From NCBI GenBank assembly GCA_022827905.1, contig JAJEIQ010000079.1, positions 45,998 to 109,997 on the forward strand: a DNA stretch of 64,000 nucleotides, written 5' to 3'. Below are positions 51,905 through 61,323 of this stretch, piece by piece. Below the pieces are notes generated by a model, which saw nothing but the letters and a program-made list of their open reading frames with translations, did not search any database and had not been told where the DNA came from. The translations under genes were made by a program, and so were the position numbers. Positions within the stretch are counted from its first letter, which is position 1, and each line of letters opens with the position of its first letter. The DNA is from Pseudomonadales bacterium (GTDB taxonomy: Bacteria; Pseudomonadota; Gammaproteobacteria; Pseudomonadales; Azotimanducaceae).

Positions 51905-54397
51905 TCATTGCATGCCCCGCAGAACCAGCATCGGCGGCGAGGACACCAGGCGGCGGGTGCCGACCAAGCCAACGGCAAGGATTAGGCCAGCACCCACGAT
52001 GGGGCCAAGGAGCCAAAGCCAAGGGTGGGCGTTGGCTGGCAATTCAAAGATCTGCGATTGCAGCAGCGCCACGGTGACTTCGGCGCCCACCACCGCCACC
52101 AAGCCGGAGAACGCCCCGAGCACGGCGAACTCCGCCGCCAAGCTGCCGCGGATCAGCGAACGGCCACCGCCCAAGGTGCGCACCAAGGCATGCTCCCGCA
52201 TGCGCGCATCGCGGCTCGCCTGGATGCTGGCAATCAGCACCAGGCAGCCCGAGGCAACCACCAGCGCCAGAACCAACTCCACCGCTTGGGTGACGCGATC
52301 GACGATGCTCTGGATCTGTTCGACGATGGCGTCGATTTCGATGACGGTGATGGTTGGAAACTCCGACAGCAGCCGGTTCAGGAATCGCTTCTCCTTCTGC
52401 GGCAGAAAGAAGCTGGTCATGTAGGTGGCGGGCAGGTCCCTAAGCGCCGCCGGGGAGAGGATGATGAAGAAGTTCGGCTGCATGCTCTCCCATTCCAAGC
52501 GGCGCAGGCTCGCGACCTCCGCCTCCACCGGCTGCCCGCCGACGTCGAAAGCCAGTCGGTCGCCAACGCCAAGACCAAGTTCTTCCGCGTACTCGTCCTC
52601 CAAGGACACCAGCGCCCGATCGTCGTCGGGGCGCCACCAAGCGCCAGCCACCACCTCGTTGTCCTCGGGCAGCGCCGCAGTCCAAGTCAGGTTGCGCTCC
52701 GAGGAAAGCCGCGGGCCCTCCGCATCCGGGTGCCGATGCCGATCCTGCCAAGCTTGGGCGTCCTCGCCGTTGACCGCAACCACGCGCCCACGGATCATCG
52801 GATACAGCGGCCCCTGCCGTTCGCTGTTGCCTTCGAGCAGCGCGTTCACCGGAGCCAACTGCTCCGGCGTGACGTTCATCAGAAAGTGGTTGGGCACGTC
52901 GTCCGGCAACGCTGAACGCCATTCGTCGATCAACGCCGTGCGCAGCAGCACCAACACCAGCAGCAGCATGATGGCAAGGCCGAAGATGAGAATCTGGGCG
53001 ATGTTCTCCCGATGACGGCGCTGCAGACCGGATAGGGCCAAGCGCAGGACACTGCCGGCCTGCATGCCAATCACCCGCCCGCCGCGCAGCAGCAGCCACG
53101 CCAAGGCGCCAAAGGCCAACAGCACCGCCAAGGTGCCCAGCAGCGTCCATAGGGTGAGCATCAAGCTGCCGCTGTACCAGATCAGCAGCGTCAGGCTGCC
53201 GGCCGCGGCGGCGCCGTAGGTGAGCCACTCCGACGCCGGGGGGGCGCCGAGGTCACGGCGAATGACCCGCATGGGAGATATGTTCTTGAGGTGCAGAAGC
53301 GGCGGCATGGCAAACGCCAAGGCGCAAATCAGGCCGGTGGCGGCGCCGAGGGCGAAGGGCCGAATGCTGGGCGGCGGCAATTCGACGGGAATTAGGGTGT
53401 CCAAGGCTTCAATGACCAACAGGTGCAAGGCGCTCCCCGCTGCCAGCCCCAGCGCGACGCTGACCGCGCCAACCACGCCGAGAATGCCGAGGTAGCCGGT
53501 CAGGATGCGGGCCGGTCCGGCGCCGAGGGTCTTGAAGATGCCCACATGATCGTAGTGGCGGCGGGAATAGCGGTGCGCCGACAAGGCCACCGCGACCCCT
53601 GCCAGCAGCACCGCCAACAGCCCGCCGAGCAGCAGAAAGCTCTCCGCCCGGTCCAAGGCGTCGCCGATGCGTGGGCTGCTTTCGCGAATGCCCACCCAGC
53701 GGAATTCGGGTTCCACGCCCAACTCCTCGCGCAGCGCCTCAAGCGCTACATCGGGCCCGCGCAGCAGCAGCCGGTAGCCGATGCGGCTGCCGGGCTGCAC
53801 CACCTCCGTGGCCGGCACGTCGACCAAGTTCATCAAGAGCCTCGGCCCTAAGTCGAAGAAGCTGCCACCCCGGTCCGGCTCCTTGACCAGCACCCGGGTC
53901 ACCTTGAGGGAGGCCATGCCCACTTCCACCGTGTCGCCCAAGCGCACGTCCAAGGAGGGGAAAAGCCGCGAGTCGATCCATATCTCGCCCGGCACGGGCA
54001 CGTCGTCAACCGGGGCGCCCTGGCCAAAGGGCTCCTTGCCGGTGATGAGCGTCCCACGCAGCGGGTAGTCCTCGCTCACCGCCTTGACGGCAACCAATTG
54101 ATTGCGCTCATTGCCAGCGAACACCATGGAGGGAAAGGACAGCACATCCGCAGCGTCCAGCCCCCGCTCCTCAGCTGCCCGGCGAAACGCATCGGGAATG
54201 GGACGGGAGCCGCCGATGTAGCGGTCGGCAGCCAGGAAGTTGGCCGATTCCAGCAGCAGCGCCTGGTGCAGCCGATCAACGAACAGGCTGATGGCGGTGA
54301 CGGTGCCGATGGCCACCAGCAAAGCCGCCAGCAGCAGGCCGAGTTCCCCCGAGCGCCAGTCGCGCCATGCCATGCGGGATGCAAGTCGCAAATTCAC
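51905..54397 (-). CDS. FtsX-like ABC transporter permease (YbbP-like)
   Basis: Protein of 830 residues with a GTG start that overlaps the ATPase stop (GTGA). It has one N-terminal helix (LGLLLAALLVAIGTVTAISLF), a large periplasmic domain (about 45-235), two helix clusters (about 245-440 and 470-500) and a C-terminal FtsX domain with VELVLALVVASGCLVLIASIQASRDARMREHALVRTLGG, the usual last-domain signature. The E. coli ybbA-ybbP-tesA arrangement is conserved here. The family exports or shuttles an unknown lipid or protein substrate. Confidence 0.88.
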   Translation of the reverse strand: MNLRLASRMAWRDWRSGELGLLLAALLVAIGTVTAISLFVDRLHQALLLESANFLAADRYIGGSRPIPDAFRRAAEERGLDAADVLSFPSMVFAGNERNQLVAVKAVSEDYPLRGTLITGKEPFGQGAPVDDVPVPGEIWIDSRLFPSLDVRLGDTVEVGMASLKVTRVLVKEPDRGGSFFDLGPRLLMNLVDVPATEVVQPGSRIGYRLLLRGPDVALEALREELGVEPEFRWVGIRESSPRIGDALDRAESFLLLGGLLAVLLAGVAVALSAHRYSRRHYDHVGIFKTLGAGPARILTGYLGILGVVGAVSVALGLAAGSALHLLVIEALDTLIPVELPPPSIRPFALGAATGLICALAFAMPPLLHLKNISPMRVIRRDLGAPPASEWLTYGAAAAGSLTLLIWYSGSLMLTLWTLLGTLAVLLAFGALAWLLLRGGRVIGMQAGSVLRLALSGLQRRHRENIAQILIFGLAIMLLLVLVLLRTALIDEWRSALPDDVPNHFLMNVTPEQLAPVNALLEGNSERQGPLYPMIRGRVVAVNGEDAQAWQDRHRHPDAEGPRLSSERNLTWTAALPEDNEVVAGAWWRPDDDRALVSLEDEYAEELGLGVGDRLAFDVGGQPVEAEVASLRRLEWESMQPNFFIILSPAALRDLPATYMTSFFLPQKEKRFLNRLLSEFPTITVIEIDAIVEQIQSIVDRVTQAVELVLALVVASGCLVLIASIQASRDARMREHALVRTLGGGRSLIRGSLAAEFAVLGAFSGLVAVVGAEVTVALLQSQIFELPANAHPWLWLLGPIVGAGLILAVGLVGTRRLVSSPPMLVLRGMQ

Positions 54398-55065
54398 GCG
54401 CGGATTCTCCCCGCCTCCAACTCGATCACCCGGCCGCAGCGCTCCGCCAGCCGGTCATCGTGGGTGACCAGCACCAGGGTCGTGGCAAAGGCCTCGTTGA
54501 GTTCAAACAGCAGCTCGATGATTCGAGCGCCGGTGCGGGTGTCGAGGTTGCCGGTCGGCTCATCAGCAAACAGCACCGTCGGACGGGAGGCGAAGGCGCG
54601 GGCGATGGCCACCCGCTGCTGCTCGCCGCCGGACAGTTGCCGCGGATAGTGCCCGGTTCTTTCGCCCAGGCCGACTTGGCGCAGCAGGTCCAGCGCCGAC
54701 TCGGAGGCGTCGTCGTCGCCGCGCAGTTCGGCGGGCAGCATCACGTTCTCCAGCGCCGTCAGGCTGGCCAGCAACTGAAAGGTCTGAAACACAAAGCCAA
54801 CGTGCTCGCCGCGCATCCGGGCGCGCTGCTCCTCGTCCATGGCAGTGATCTCCCTGCCCGCCAAGTGAACGGTGCCAGCGCTCGGTAGGTCAAGTCCGGC
54901 GAGAATGCCGAGCAGGGTGGTTTTTCCGGAACCGGATGCGCCGACGATGGCCAGGCTTTCGGCGGCGTTGATTTCCAGTTCAATGCCATCCAAGATGACT
55001 AGCCGCCCTTCCGCGGTCGGAACGTTCTTCCCTATGCTAGATGCTCGAATAACGCAGGGCTCCAT
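54394..55065 (-). CDS. ABC transporter ATPase (YbbA-like)
   Basis: ATPase of 223 residues, MacB/LolD type. Walker A is GASGSGKTTLLG (about 42-53), signature LSGGEQQRVAIARAFA, Walker B VLFADEPTGNLD and the H-loop VTHD. It pairs with the following permease, which it overlaps. Its ATG (55065-55063) lies back to back with the tesA ATG in one CATG palindrome, so the two genes have no leader between them. Confidence 0.92.
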   Translation of the reverse strand: MEPCVIRASSIGKNVPTAEGRLVILDGIELEINAAESLAIVGASGSGKTTLLGILAGLDLPSAGTVHLAGREITAMDEEQRARMRGEHVGFVFQTFQLLASLTALENVMLPAELRGDDDASESALDLLRQVGLGERTGHYPRQLSGGEQQRVAIARAFASRPTVLFADEPTGNLDTRTGARIIELLFELNEAFATTLVLVTHDDRLAERCGRVIELEAGRIRA

Positions 55066-55714
55066 GAGGTGTCTGATGTCCCGGTGGATTAAAGCCGGAC
55101 GCCGGTTCCTGCTGGCGCCCCTGTTGATGGCCGTTGCGGCGCTTTCGGCGAATGCCGTCCAAGCCGCAACGATACTGATATTCGGCGACAGTATCAGCGC
55201 CGCTTACGGGATTCAACGGGAACAGGGCTGGGTGGCCCTGTTGGAACGCCGCTTGGCGAGCCATGGGCCGCAATTCCGGGTGGTGAACGCCAGCATGAGC
55301 GGCGAGACCACCGGTGGCGGCTTGGCCAGGCTGCCCAAGGCGCTTGAGGACCATGACCCGGACCTGCTCATCATCGAACTCGGCGGCAACGACGGGTTGC
55401 GCGGCTACCCGGTGGCCAACATCCGCCGCAACCTGGCGCAAATGATCGAAGCCGCCGACCCGCTGCGCCGGGACGTGCTGCTGGTGGCCATGCAGATTCC
55501 GCCCAACTACGGGCACCGCTACACCCAAGCGTTTCGCGACCTGTTCACCGACCTCTCAGAGAGCTACGACGTGCCTTTAGCAAACGATTTCATCGAAGCG
55601 GTGGCCCTTCAGCCCGAACTGATGCAGGACGACGGCATTCACCCCACCGCCGCCGGCCAACCCTTGCTGCTCGATGCGCTGTGGCCCACCATCAGGCGGC
55701 TGCTAGCCGACTGA
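55064..55714 (+). CDS. tesA: SGNH-hydrolase thioesterase/lysophospholipase (TesA)
   Basis: Protein of 216 residues with a signal peptide (RRFLLAPLLMAVAALSANAVQA), so it is periplasmic. The SGNH blocks are visible: FGDSISAAYG (nucleophile Ser), NASMSGETTGGG (Gly), GGNDGLRG (Asn), and DGIHPTAAG (Asp and His) near the C-terminus. It acts as an esterase on acyl-CoA or lysophospholipids. Start 55064 or 55076 (both ATG); the first is back to back with the ABC ATPase start. Convergent with trhO with a 12-base overlap of the ends. Confidence 0.9.
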   Translation: MRCLMSRWIKAGRRFLLAPLLMAVAALSANAVQAATILIFGDSISAAYGIQREQGWVALLERRLASHGPQFRVVNASMSGETTGGGLARLPKALEDHDPDLLIIELGGNDGLRGYPVANIRRNLAQMIEAADPLRRDVLLVAMQIPPNYGHRYTQAFRDLFTDLSESYDVPLANDFIEAVALQPELMQDDGIHPTAAGQPLLLDALWPTIRRLLAD

Positions 55715-56500
55715 ACCCGCCTCCACGGAGGTTTCCGCTGCCACCGGACGCAGCAAGCCATCAAGGGCGAGGCGCTGGTCGAAGACAAAGCAGTCGCCGC
55801 GCCAACGGCTTTCCTCGACCGGTATGCTGGCCAAGTAGTTGAGGATGCCGCCGTCGAGCTGATGCACCGTTGCAAAGCCGCGATTGAGCAAGTAGGCGGA
55901 GGCCTTCTCGCAGCGGATGCCCCCGGTGCAGTACAGCGCGGCCTCCTGATGCGCCTGGGGGCTCAGGGTCTCTTCGACGAAGGCGGGGAAGTCCCGGAAG
56001 CGCTCGGTATTCGGGTTCAAGGCGCCGGGAAAGCCGCCGATGGCGGTCTCGTAGGTATTGCGCACATCGACCACCAGCACTTCCGGCCGGTCGAGCAACG
56101 CATTCCATTGGGCCGCCCCCACCCGCTGTCCGGCAGCCTTGAGGGGGTCGGCCTCCGGTCGGCTAAAGGTGACGATCTCCGGCTTTATGCGCACTTTGAG
56201 CCGGTCAAACACCGGGTTGCCCGGCGCTGCCGTGGAAAGCCTAACCGGCATGCCGGCGAATCGCTGATCCTCACCGAGCGCTGCCATGAAGGCATCAAGC
56301 GCTTCCCGAGAACCGCAAAGCCCGCCATTGATGCCCTCCTCGGCCAGTAGAACCGTGCCCTTCAGGCCCAGCCCGGCGGCCACGCCCTCAATACGGCTCC
56401 GAAGCGCCTCCAAGCTTTTCGTCTGCGAGGGGCAAGCCCCTCGCGCTCCCCGGCTGAGGCTCTCCAATCTTACGAAGCGATAGAAGGCAGCAACAATCAT
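55703..56500 (-). CDS. trhO: tRNA uridine(34) hydroxylase TrhO (rhodanese-like)
   Basis: TrhO adds oxygen to U34 of several tRNAs on the way to 5-carboxymethoxyuridine. Protein of 265 residues: N-terminal acylphosphatase-like half with GLKGTVLLAEEGINGG, then a rhodanese domain with the catalytic Cys in ALYCTGGIRCEKAS (about 195-205) and a His/Gln region (VHQLDGGILNYL). Residues about 12-27 (SLSRGARGACPSQTKS) are encoded by the type B palindromic repeat (56425-56466) in place of the normal short link after the first strand. The ATG overlaps the BolA-family gene stop by 4 bases. Confidence 0.88.
   Translation of the reverse strand: MIVAAFYRFVRLESLSRGARGACPSQTKSLEALRSRIEGVAAGLGLKGTVLLAEEGINGGLCGSREALDAFMAALGEDQRFAGMPVRLSTAAPGNPVFDRLKVRIKPEIVTFSRPEADPLKAAGQRVGAAQWNALLDRPEVLVVDVRNTYETAIGGFPGALNPNTERFRDFPAFVEETLSPQAHQEAALYCTGGIRCEKASAYLLNRGFATVHQLDGGILNYLASIPVEESRWRGDCFVFDQRLALDGLLRPVAAETSVEAGSVG
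56425..56466. repeat. Palindromic repeat, type B, inside trhO
   Basis: GCGAGGGGC-AA-GCCCCTCGC (56425-56444, nine pairs) followed by GCTCCCCGGCTGAGGCTCT (56445-56463). The same arms and tail, slightly changed, occur at 755-795. It falls within the first 30 codons of trhO without breaking the frame. Confidence 0.7.
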
Positions 56501-56829
56501 CCAGCGCCCTCCGCCGCACGCCGCTTGCCGCCTAGGCATGGCGGCGACAGGGGTGCGGCGCCAAACCGCTCGCGCCATTCGTCGGGGGTGTAGGCGTGAA
56601 TTGCCAAAGCGTGGATGTCGTTGGCCAGTTCGTCCCGAAGCAGCGCGTTGACGCGCCGATGCCGGGTCAGCAAGCGTTCGCCGCCGAAGGCCTCGGCCAC
56701 CAGCACCACCTTGAAATGGGACTCCGACCCCGCAGGCACGTTGTGGCCGCCGCTCTCATTGACCACTTCAAGATGGGCCAAGTCGAGGCCCGAGGCCAGC
56801 TTGCTTTCAATCCTTTCCGCCACGGACAT
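56497..56829 (-). CDS. BolA family protein
   Basis: Protein of 110 residues. The fold signature is clear: a first helix (ERIESKLASGLDLAHLEVVNES), the conserved GGHNVPAGSESHFKVVLVAEAFGGERLLTRHRRVNALL region with His for cluster binding, and a last helix (HALAIHAYTPDEWRERF). BolA proteins pair with monothiol glutaredoxins in iron-sulfur trafficking. The C-terminal tail is a basic extension. The next gene, trhO, overlaps its stop. Confidence 0.9.
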   Translation of the reverse strand: MSVAERIESKLASGLDLAHLEVVNESGGHNVPAGSESHFKVVLVAEAFGGERLLTRHRRVNALLRDELANDIHALAIHAYTPDEWRERFGAAPLSPPCLGGKRRAAEGAG

Positions 56830-56906
56830 CGTTGGCCCTCCGATGAATGCAGTTCGGCGCTATTATCCGCTAGAATCCCGTCTGAATACCAAAGTTCAGG
56901 AGTGTC

Positions 56907-57670
56907 ATGCTCGCGATCATCTCACCGGCCAAGTCGCTCGACTTCGATAGCCGGGCGCCGACCCGGAAACACTCCGCGCCGTCGTTCCTAGACGATTCCG
57001 CGGAATTGATCCGTGAACTGCGCGAATTGGCGCCCCAGGACCTGTCGGACCTCATGGGCATCAGCACGAGCCTCGCCGAGCTCAACACGGACCGCTACGC
57101 GACTTGGGGCGAACCCTTCAACCGACGCAATGCCAAGCAGGCCATGTTCGCCTTCAACGGCGATGTTTACATGGGCCTGAAATCCACCGAATTCAGCGAA
57201 CGGGACCTGACTTGGGCGCAAAAGCACCTGCGCATCCTGTCCGGCCTGCATGGCCTCCTCAAGCCCCTCGACCTCATCCAGCCGTACCGCCTGGAAATGG
57301 GCACCCGGCTGCCCAACGGGCGCGGCGGCGACCTCTACGACTTCTGGCGCGACAAGGTGACAGAGGCACTCAACGATGCCATCGACGCCCAGCGCCAACC
57401 CATTCTGGTCAACCTCGCCTCCAACGAGTACTTCAATGCCGTGGACACCACGCGAATCGATGCGCGGATCATCACGCCGACCTTCAAGGACCTCAAGAAC
57501 GGGCGCTATATGTTCATTTCCTTCTTCGCCAAGAAGGCCCGGGGGCTGATGGCCGCCTACCTGATCAAGAACCGGGTTTCGACGCTGAAGGCGCTCAAGG
57601 CGTTCGACTGGCAGGGCTACCGGTTCTCGCCAGCCGAGTCCTCCGCGAATGATTGGGTGTTTCTGCGCGA

Positions 57671-57683
<13 letters not shown>
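56907..57683 (+). CDS. yaaA: Peroxide stress protein YaaA
   Basis: Protein of 258 residues that reduces free iron and protects DNA during H2O2 stress. The N-terminus MLAIISPAKSLDF and the ISTSLAELNTDRY, YVGLKS-like (VYMGLKSTEF) and LVNLASNEYFNAV motifs are those of the DUF328/YaaA family. AGGAG lies 5 bases upstream of the ATG. Convergent with the TerC-family gene, the ends overlapping by 13 bases. Confidence 0.95.
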
Positions 57684-58429
<746 letters not shown>

Positions 58430-58545
58430 GCCCGTGATCTCCTGCGTTCAGCGCCGAAATTGAAGCACTTTCCGCAGCACCCGTCATGCACGCAGTTGGG
58501 CTGCGGTTGGGATATGATGGGGCTTCCATCACAAATCCCACCGCC

Positions 58546-58848
58546 ATGTCTCAGCTGGAAACCGAAATCGAAGCCGCCGTGTTCCGGCGCTTGGTTAGCC
58601 ATCTCGACGGCCGCAAGGACGTCCAAAACATCGACTTGATGAACTTGGCCGGCTTCTGCCGCAACTGCCTCTCGAAATGGTACCGGGCCGAAGCTGGGGA
58701 GCGCGGTGAGGAGATGGACTTGGAGGAAGCCCGCACGCGCGTGTACGGCATGCCCTACAGCGAGTGGAAGGCCAAGCACCAACAGGAGGCATCCGCCGAG
58801 CAGCTCGCCCAGTTTCAGGCCCAGCAGGCCAACGACAAAAAGGTCTAG
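58546..58848 (+). CDS. DUF1244 family protein
   Basis: Small soluble protein of 100 residues from the ATG at 58546. The conserved core DLMNLAGFCRNCLSKWYR contains a C-x2-C pair, and MPYSEWKAKHQ follows, both diagnostic of DUF1244, widespread in proteobacteria and of unknown function. An earlier ATG at 58486 adds 20 residues not shared by the family. It is followed after 14 bases by lepB. Confidence 0.9.
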   Translation: MSQLETEIEAAVFRRLVSHLDGRKDVQNIDLMNLAGFCRNCLSKWYRAEAGERGEEMDLEEARTRVYGMPYSEWKAKHQQEASAEQLAQFQAQQANDKKV

Positions 58849-58862
58849 GCGAAACGGCGCAC

Positions 58863-59561
58863 ATGTCCGAGTGGCACGGGCGTATCACCCAGACGCTGTG
58901 GCAGTGGCGCGGCGTTTGGCTGTTCATCGCCATCATGCTGGTGTTCCGCTCCGCCATCGCCGATTGGAACCAAGTGCCTTCCGGCTCGATGATTCCGTCG
59001 ATCCTGGCTGGCGACCGCATCGTCGTGGACAAGCTCGCCTACAGCCTGCGCATCCCGTTCACCTTGCAGCGGCTCGCGCACTGGGCGGAACCGGAGCGCG
59101 GCGACGTGGTCACCTTCGTCTCGCCCCTCGACGAGAGGCTACTGGTCAAGCGCATCATCGGCCTGCCCGGCGATCGGGTCGCTCTCGAGGCCAACGCCTT
59201 GAGCATCAACGGCCAGACGGCTGCCTACCGAGAGCTCACCGCCGCCGAAGCCGGCATTGAGGGCGGCAGCCCCCATCCCCCCCAACGCTTCTTCCAGGAG
59301 TCCATACTGGGTGCCAGCCATCTGATCATGCTGCATCCCGAAGGGCGCTCAACCAGCAACCGGGACCTGCCGCCCTCGGTAGTGCCCAAGGGGCAGTACC
59401 TAGTCCTCGGTGACAATCGCGACAACTCCGAAGACTCCCGCGTCATCGGCTTTGTGGAGCGGGAGCGCATTCTCGGAAGGGCCACCGCCGTAGCCTTCTC
59501 CCTGGACTACGAGAACTTCTACAAGCCCCGCCCGCAGCGATTCATGGCGGAGCTCGATTGA
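58863..59561 (+). CDS. lepB: Signal peptidase I
   Basis: Inner-membrane protease of 232 residues that removes signal peptides. One N-terminal helix (GVWLFIAIMLVFRSAIADW) precedes box B, VPSGSMIPS with catalytic Ser (about 41), and box D, LVKRIIGLPGD with the Lys general base (about 96). Box E, GDNRDNSEDSR, is near the C-terminus. It is shorter than E. coli LepB, being the single-helix type. No lepA gene precedes it. Confidence 0.93.
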   Translation: MSEWHGRITQTLWQWRGVWLFIAIMLVFRSAIADWNQVPSGSMIPSILAGDRIVVDKLAYSLRIPFTLQRLAHWAEPERGDVVTFVSPLDERLLVKRIIGLPGDRVALEANALSINGQTAAYRELTAAEAGIEGGSPHPPQRFFQESILGASHLIMLHPEGRSTSNRDLPPSVVPKGQYLVLGDNRDNSEDSRVIGFVERERILGRATAVAFSLDYENFYKPRPQRFMAELD

Positions 59562-59673
59562 CAGAGCGGTCCGCCTGATCCTCCGCCTGACGCTTCGCCT
59601 CATTCATTGCCGCAATCTGGCCAGCTGGATCAACTCGCCGCTGGGGCTGCTTGCAGTCGCTCCCCGTGCAGTT

Positions 59674-61110
59674 TCAATCATCGTTCCGGGGCGAACCGGC
59701 TTCGGCCGGATAGTCCGGCTCAGTGATTTCGGGGAGTGGTTCGTTGAGCAGGTATCCGGCAAAGGAGGGAATGGGCATCTGATAGGTTGGCTCCACGGGG
59801 TTGCGCCGCATCAAGCCGCTGTGTTCCGCCATCGTCGTGAATTGATCCACCACCTCATCACTGACGGCGCTGTTTCTGGTTCGAAGGGCGGACTTCACGT
59901 CTTCCCAAGAGATCTGGCCTGCGTTAGCGCGAAATTGCGACACAACGGCTTCGGCGTAGCCCTGAAAGCGTCCATGACCCCGAGTTAGGCCCTCCAACCA
60001 CCTTGCGTAGTAGCTCTTCCTTCCCTCATCGCCATGAGCCATGGCCGTAGCCAATGAGGCGGTGCGTGCGTCCAAGCGGCGTTCACTGGGGGAATGGCGC
60101 CGGATTTCCGACATCGCGCTGACCATATAGGTGGCCAAGTGCTGCGGCCAGTTGGCGCTTCGTTCCAGGATGGCCTGCTGCCACGCTTGAACGTTGCGCA
60201 CTTCAAAAGCCTCGAAGCAGCGGCTGACGGCAATGCAGGTCGCACGCTCGTCCAAAGCCGCCACGCGCAGGTCGGCTCCGCCCAGGGAGCGGGGAACATT
60301 CACACCTTCGAGTGCGGCCCAAGTTCCGGGGAGGCCGAAGGCGCAGAAGGAAATTGGCGCGGAGATGGCCCCTTGATGAATAGAGGAAAGGGTGCCGCTG
60401 ATGTCCCCAGGCCGCTTGTCTGAGATTTGCTGGGCCTCGTCGATAAGCAACACGATCTGCCAATCACCCCATTGCTCGGCTCGCCTTGCCACGGCGTCGG
60501 CGAGGCTGCCAATTGGCTCGTGGGGGCTCGGTCCAATGGACATGCCGAAGGCGCCGCCGCCCCGCACCGCCAACTTGCAGGCAGCCTCCCTAACGTTCTT
60601 GATGCCCGCCTTGTGGCCAAGGGCGGCTTGGAACCGAGCGATCAGGCTGGGTGCAGGCTGGCTCTCGCTGCGCAGAATCTCGTCAGCAAGCCGGAGTGAA
60701 ATGGCGCGGTCAACGGCCCGTGCGATTTCCCGAGGCGCTTCAGCAAGGTTGGCGGGCAAAAAAACAGGGAGCCATTCGCGGTGGCCGGATTCGGTCGGTG
60801 GAAGGTGGGAGATTTCCTCTTGGAATTGCGCCAAAAGCGCACTTTTGCCGGCCCCCGGCGGTCCTTCGACCACAATAGTGGCATTGCCCTGCCTCCCGCG
60901 CGACAGCCGATTCACAATACGGCGGAAAGCCATGATCCCCCTTTCCCTGCCAGAGAAAAACGGAACGCCGCGCCCATCCAACTCAGCGCGGTCCACGTCG
61001 GACAGAAAGTCCTCCAAATCGACGCGGTCCTGCTCGCGCAGGGCACCGTCATCGACATAGTTGGGATCCACGAGGGCCATGGGTTGGTGCGCCTCATGTG
61101 GGGGATTCAC
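59674..61110 (-). CDS. Lone AAA-type ATPase
   Basis: Protein of 478 residues. After an acidic N-terminus comes an AAA domain: Walker A EGPPGAGKSALL (about 82-93), Walker B IVLLIDEAQQ (about 225), and a sensor-like SFCAFGLPGTWAALEG. The C-terminal part is helical with SAMSEIRRHSPSERRLD. The layout is like Orc1/Cdc6-type or TniB-like ATPases, often linked to mobile elements or defence. Start GTG at 61110, or ATG at 61080. No partner gene is adjacent. It lies beside an IS1595 remnant at the composition break, which suggests it travels with mobile DNA. Confidence 0.72.
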   Translation of the reverse strand: MNPPHEAHQPMALVDPNYVDDGALREQDRVDLEDFLSDVDRAELDGRGVPFFSGRERGIMAFRRIVNRLSRGRQGNATIVVEGPPGAGKSALLAQFQEEISHLPPTESGHREWLPVFLPANLAEAPREIARAVDRAISLRLADEILRSESQPAPSLIARFQAALGHKAGIKNVREAACKLAVRGGGAFGMSIGPSPHEPIGSLADAVARRAEQWGDWQIVLLIDEAQQISDKRPGDISGTLSSIHQGAISAPISFCAFGLPGTWAALEGVNVPRSLGGADLRVAALDERATCIAVSRCFEAFEVRNVQAWQQAILERSANWPQHLATYMVSAMSEIRRHSPSERRLDARTASLATAMAHGDEGRKSYYARWLEGLTRGHGRFQGYAEAVVSQFRANAGQISWEDVKSALRTRNSAVSDEVVDQFTTMAEHSGLMRRNPVEPTYQMPIPSFAGYLLNEPLPEITEPDYPAEAGSPRNDD

Positions 61111-61195
61111 GGTCGGACTCTAGCATGTTGGAAGTAAGAAGGCAGTACACAGCGTCCAATGAGAAGTGAGCCTAAAGGGGAGCGGTCAAGGAAGC

Positions 61196-61313
61196 ATGAC
61201 CATGCAGCGACCCACAACCAGCTTTCTCGATTGGACCCGCAAGTTCGCCATTGAGGAGGCATGCCTTGACGAGCTGGCGCGGCGCAAGCCGAGCCCCCTC
61301 GTTCGCTGGCCAG
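61196..61313 (+). pseudogene. Truncated IS1595-family-like transposase N-terminus
   Basis: The start MTMQRPTTSFLDWTRKFAIEEACLDELARRKPS...VRWPG, with AAGGA-like RBS, resembles the N-terminal domain of IS1595 transposases (F-E-ACxxxLxxxRWP). After codon 39 the resemblance stops; the following frame (to 61426) is G+C-rich antisense of the next gene. So the element is broken at about 61313. Identification rests on a short motif and no inverted repeat was found. Confidence 0.6.
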
Positions 61314-61323
61314 GCGCCGCCCG

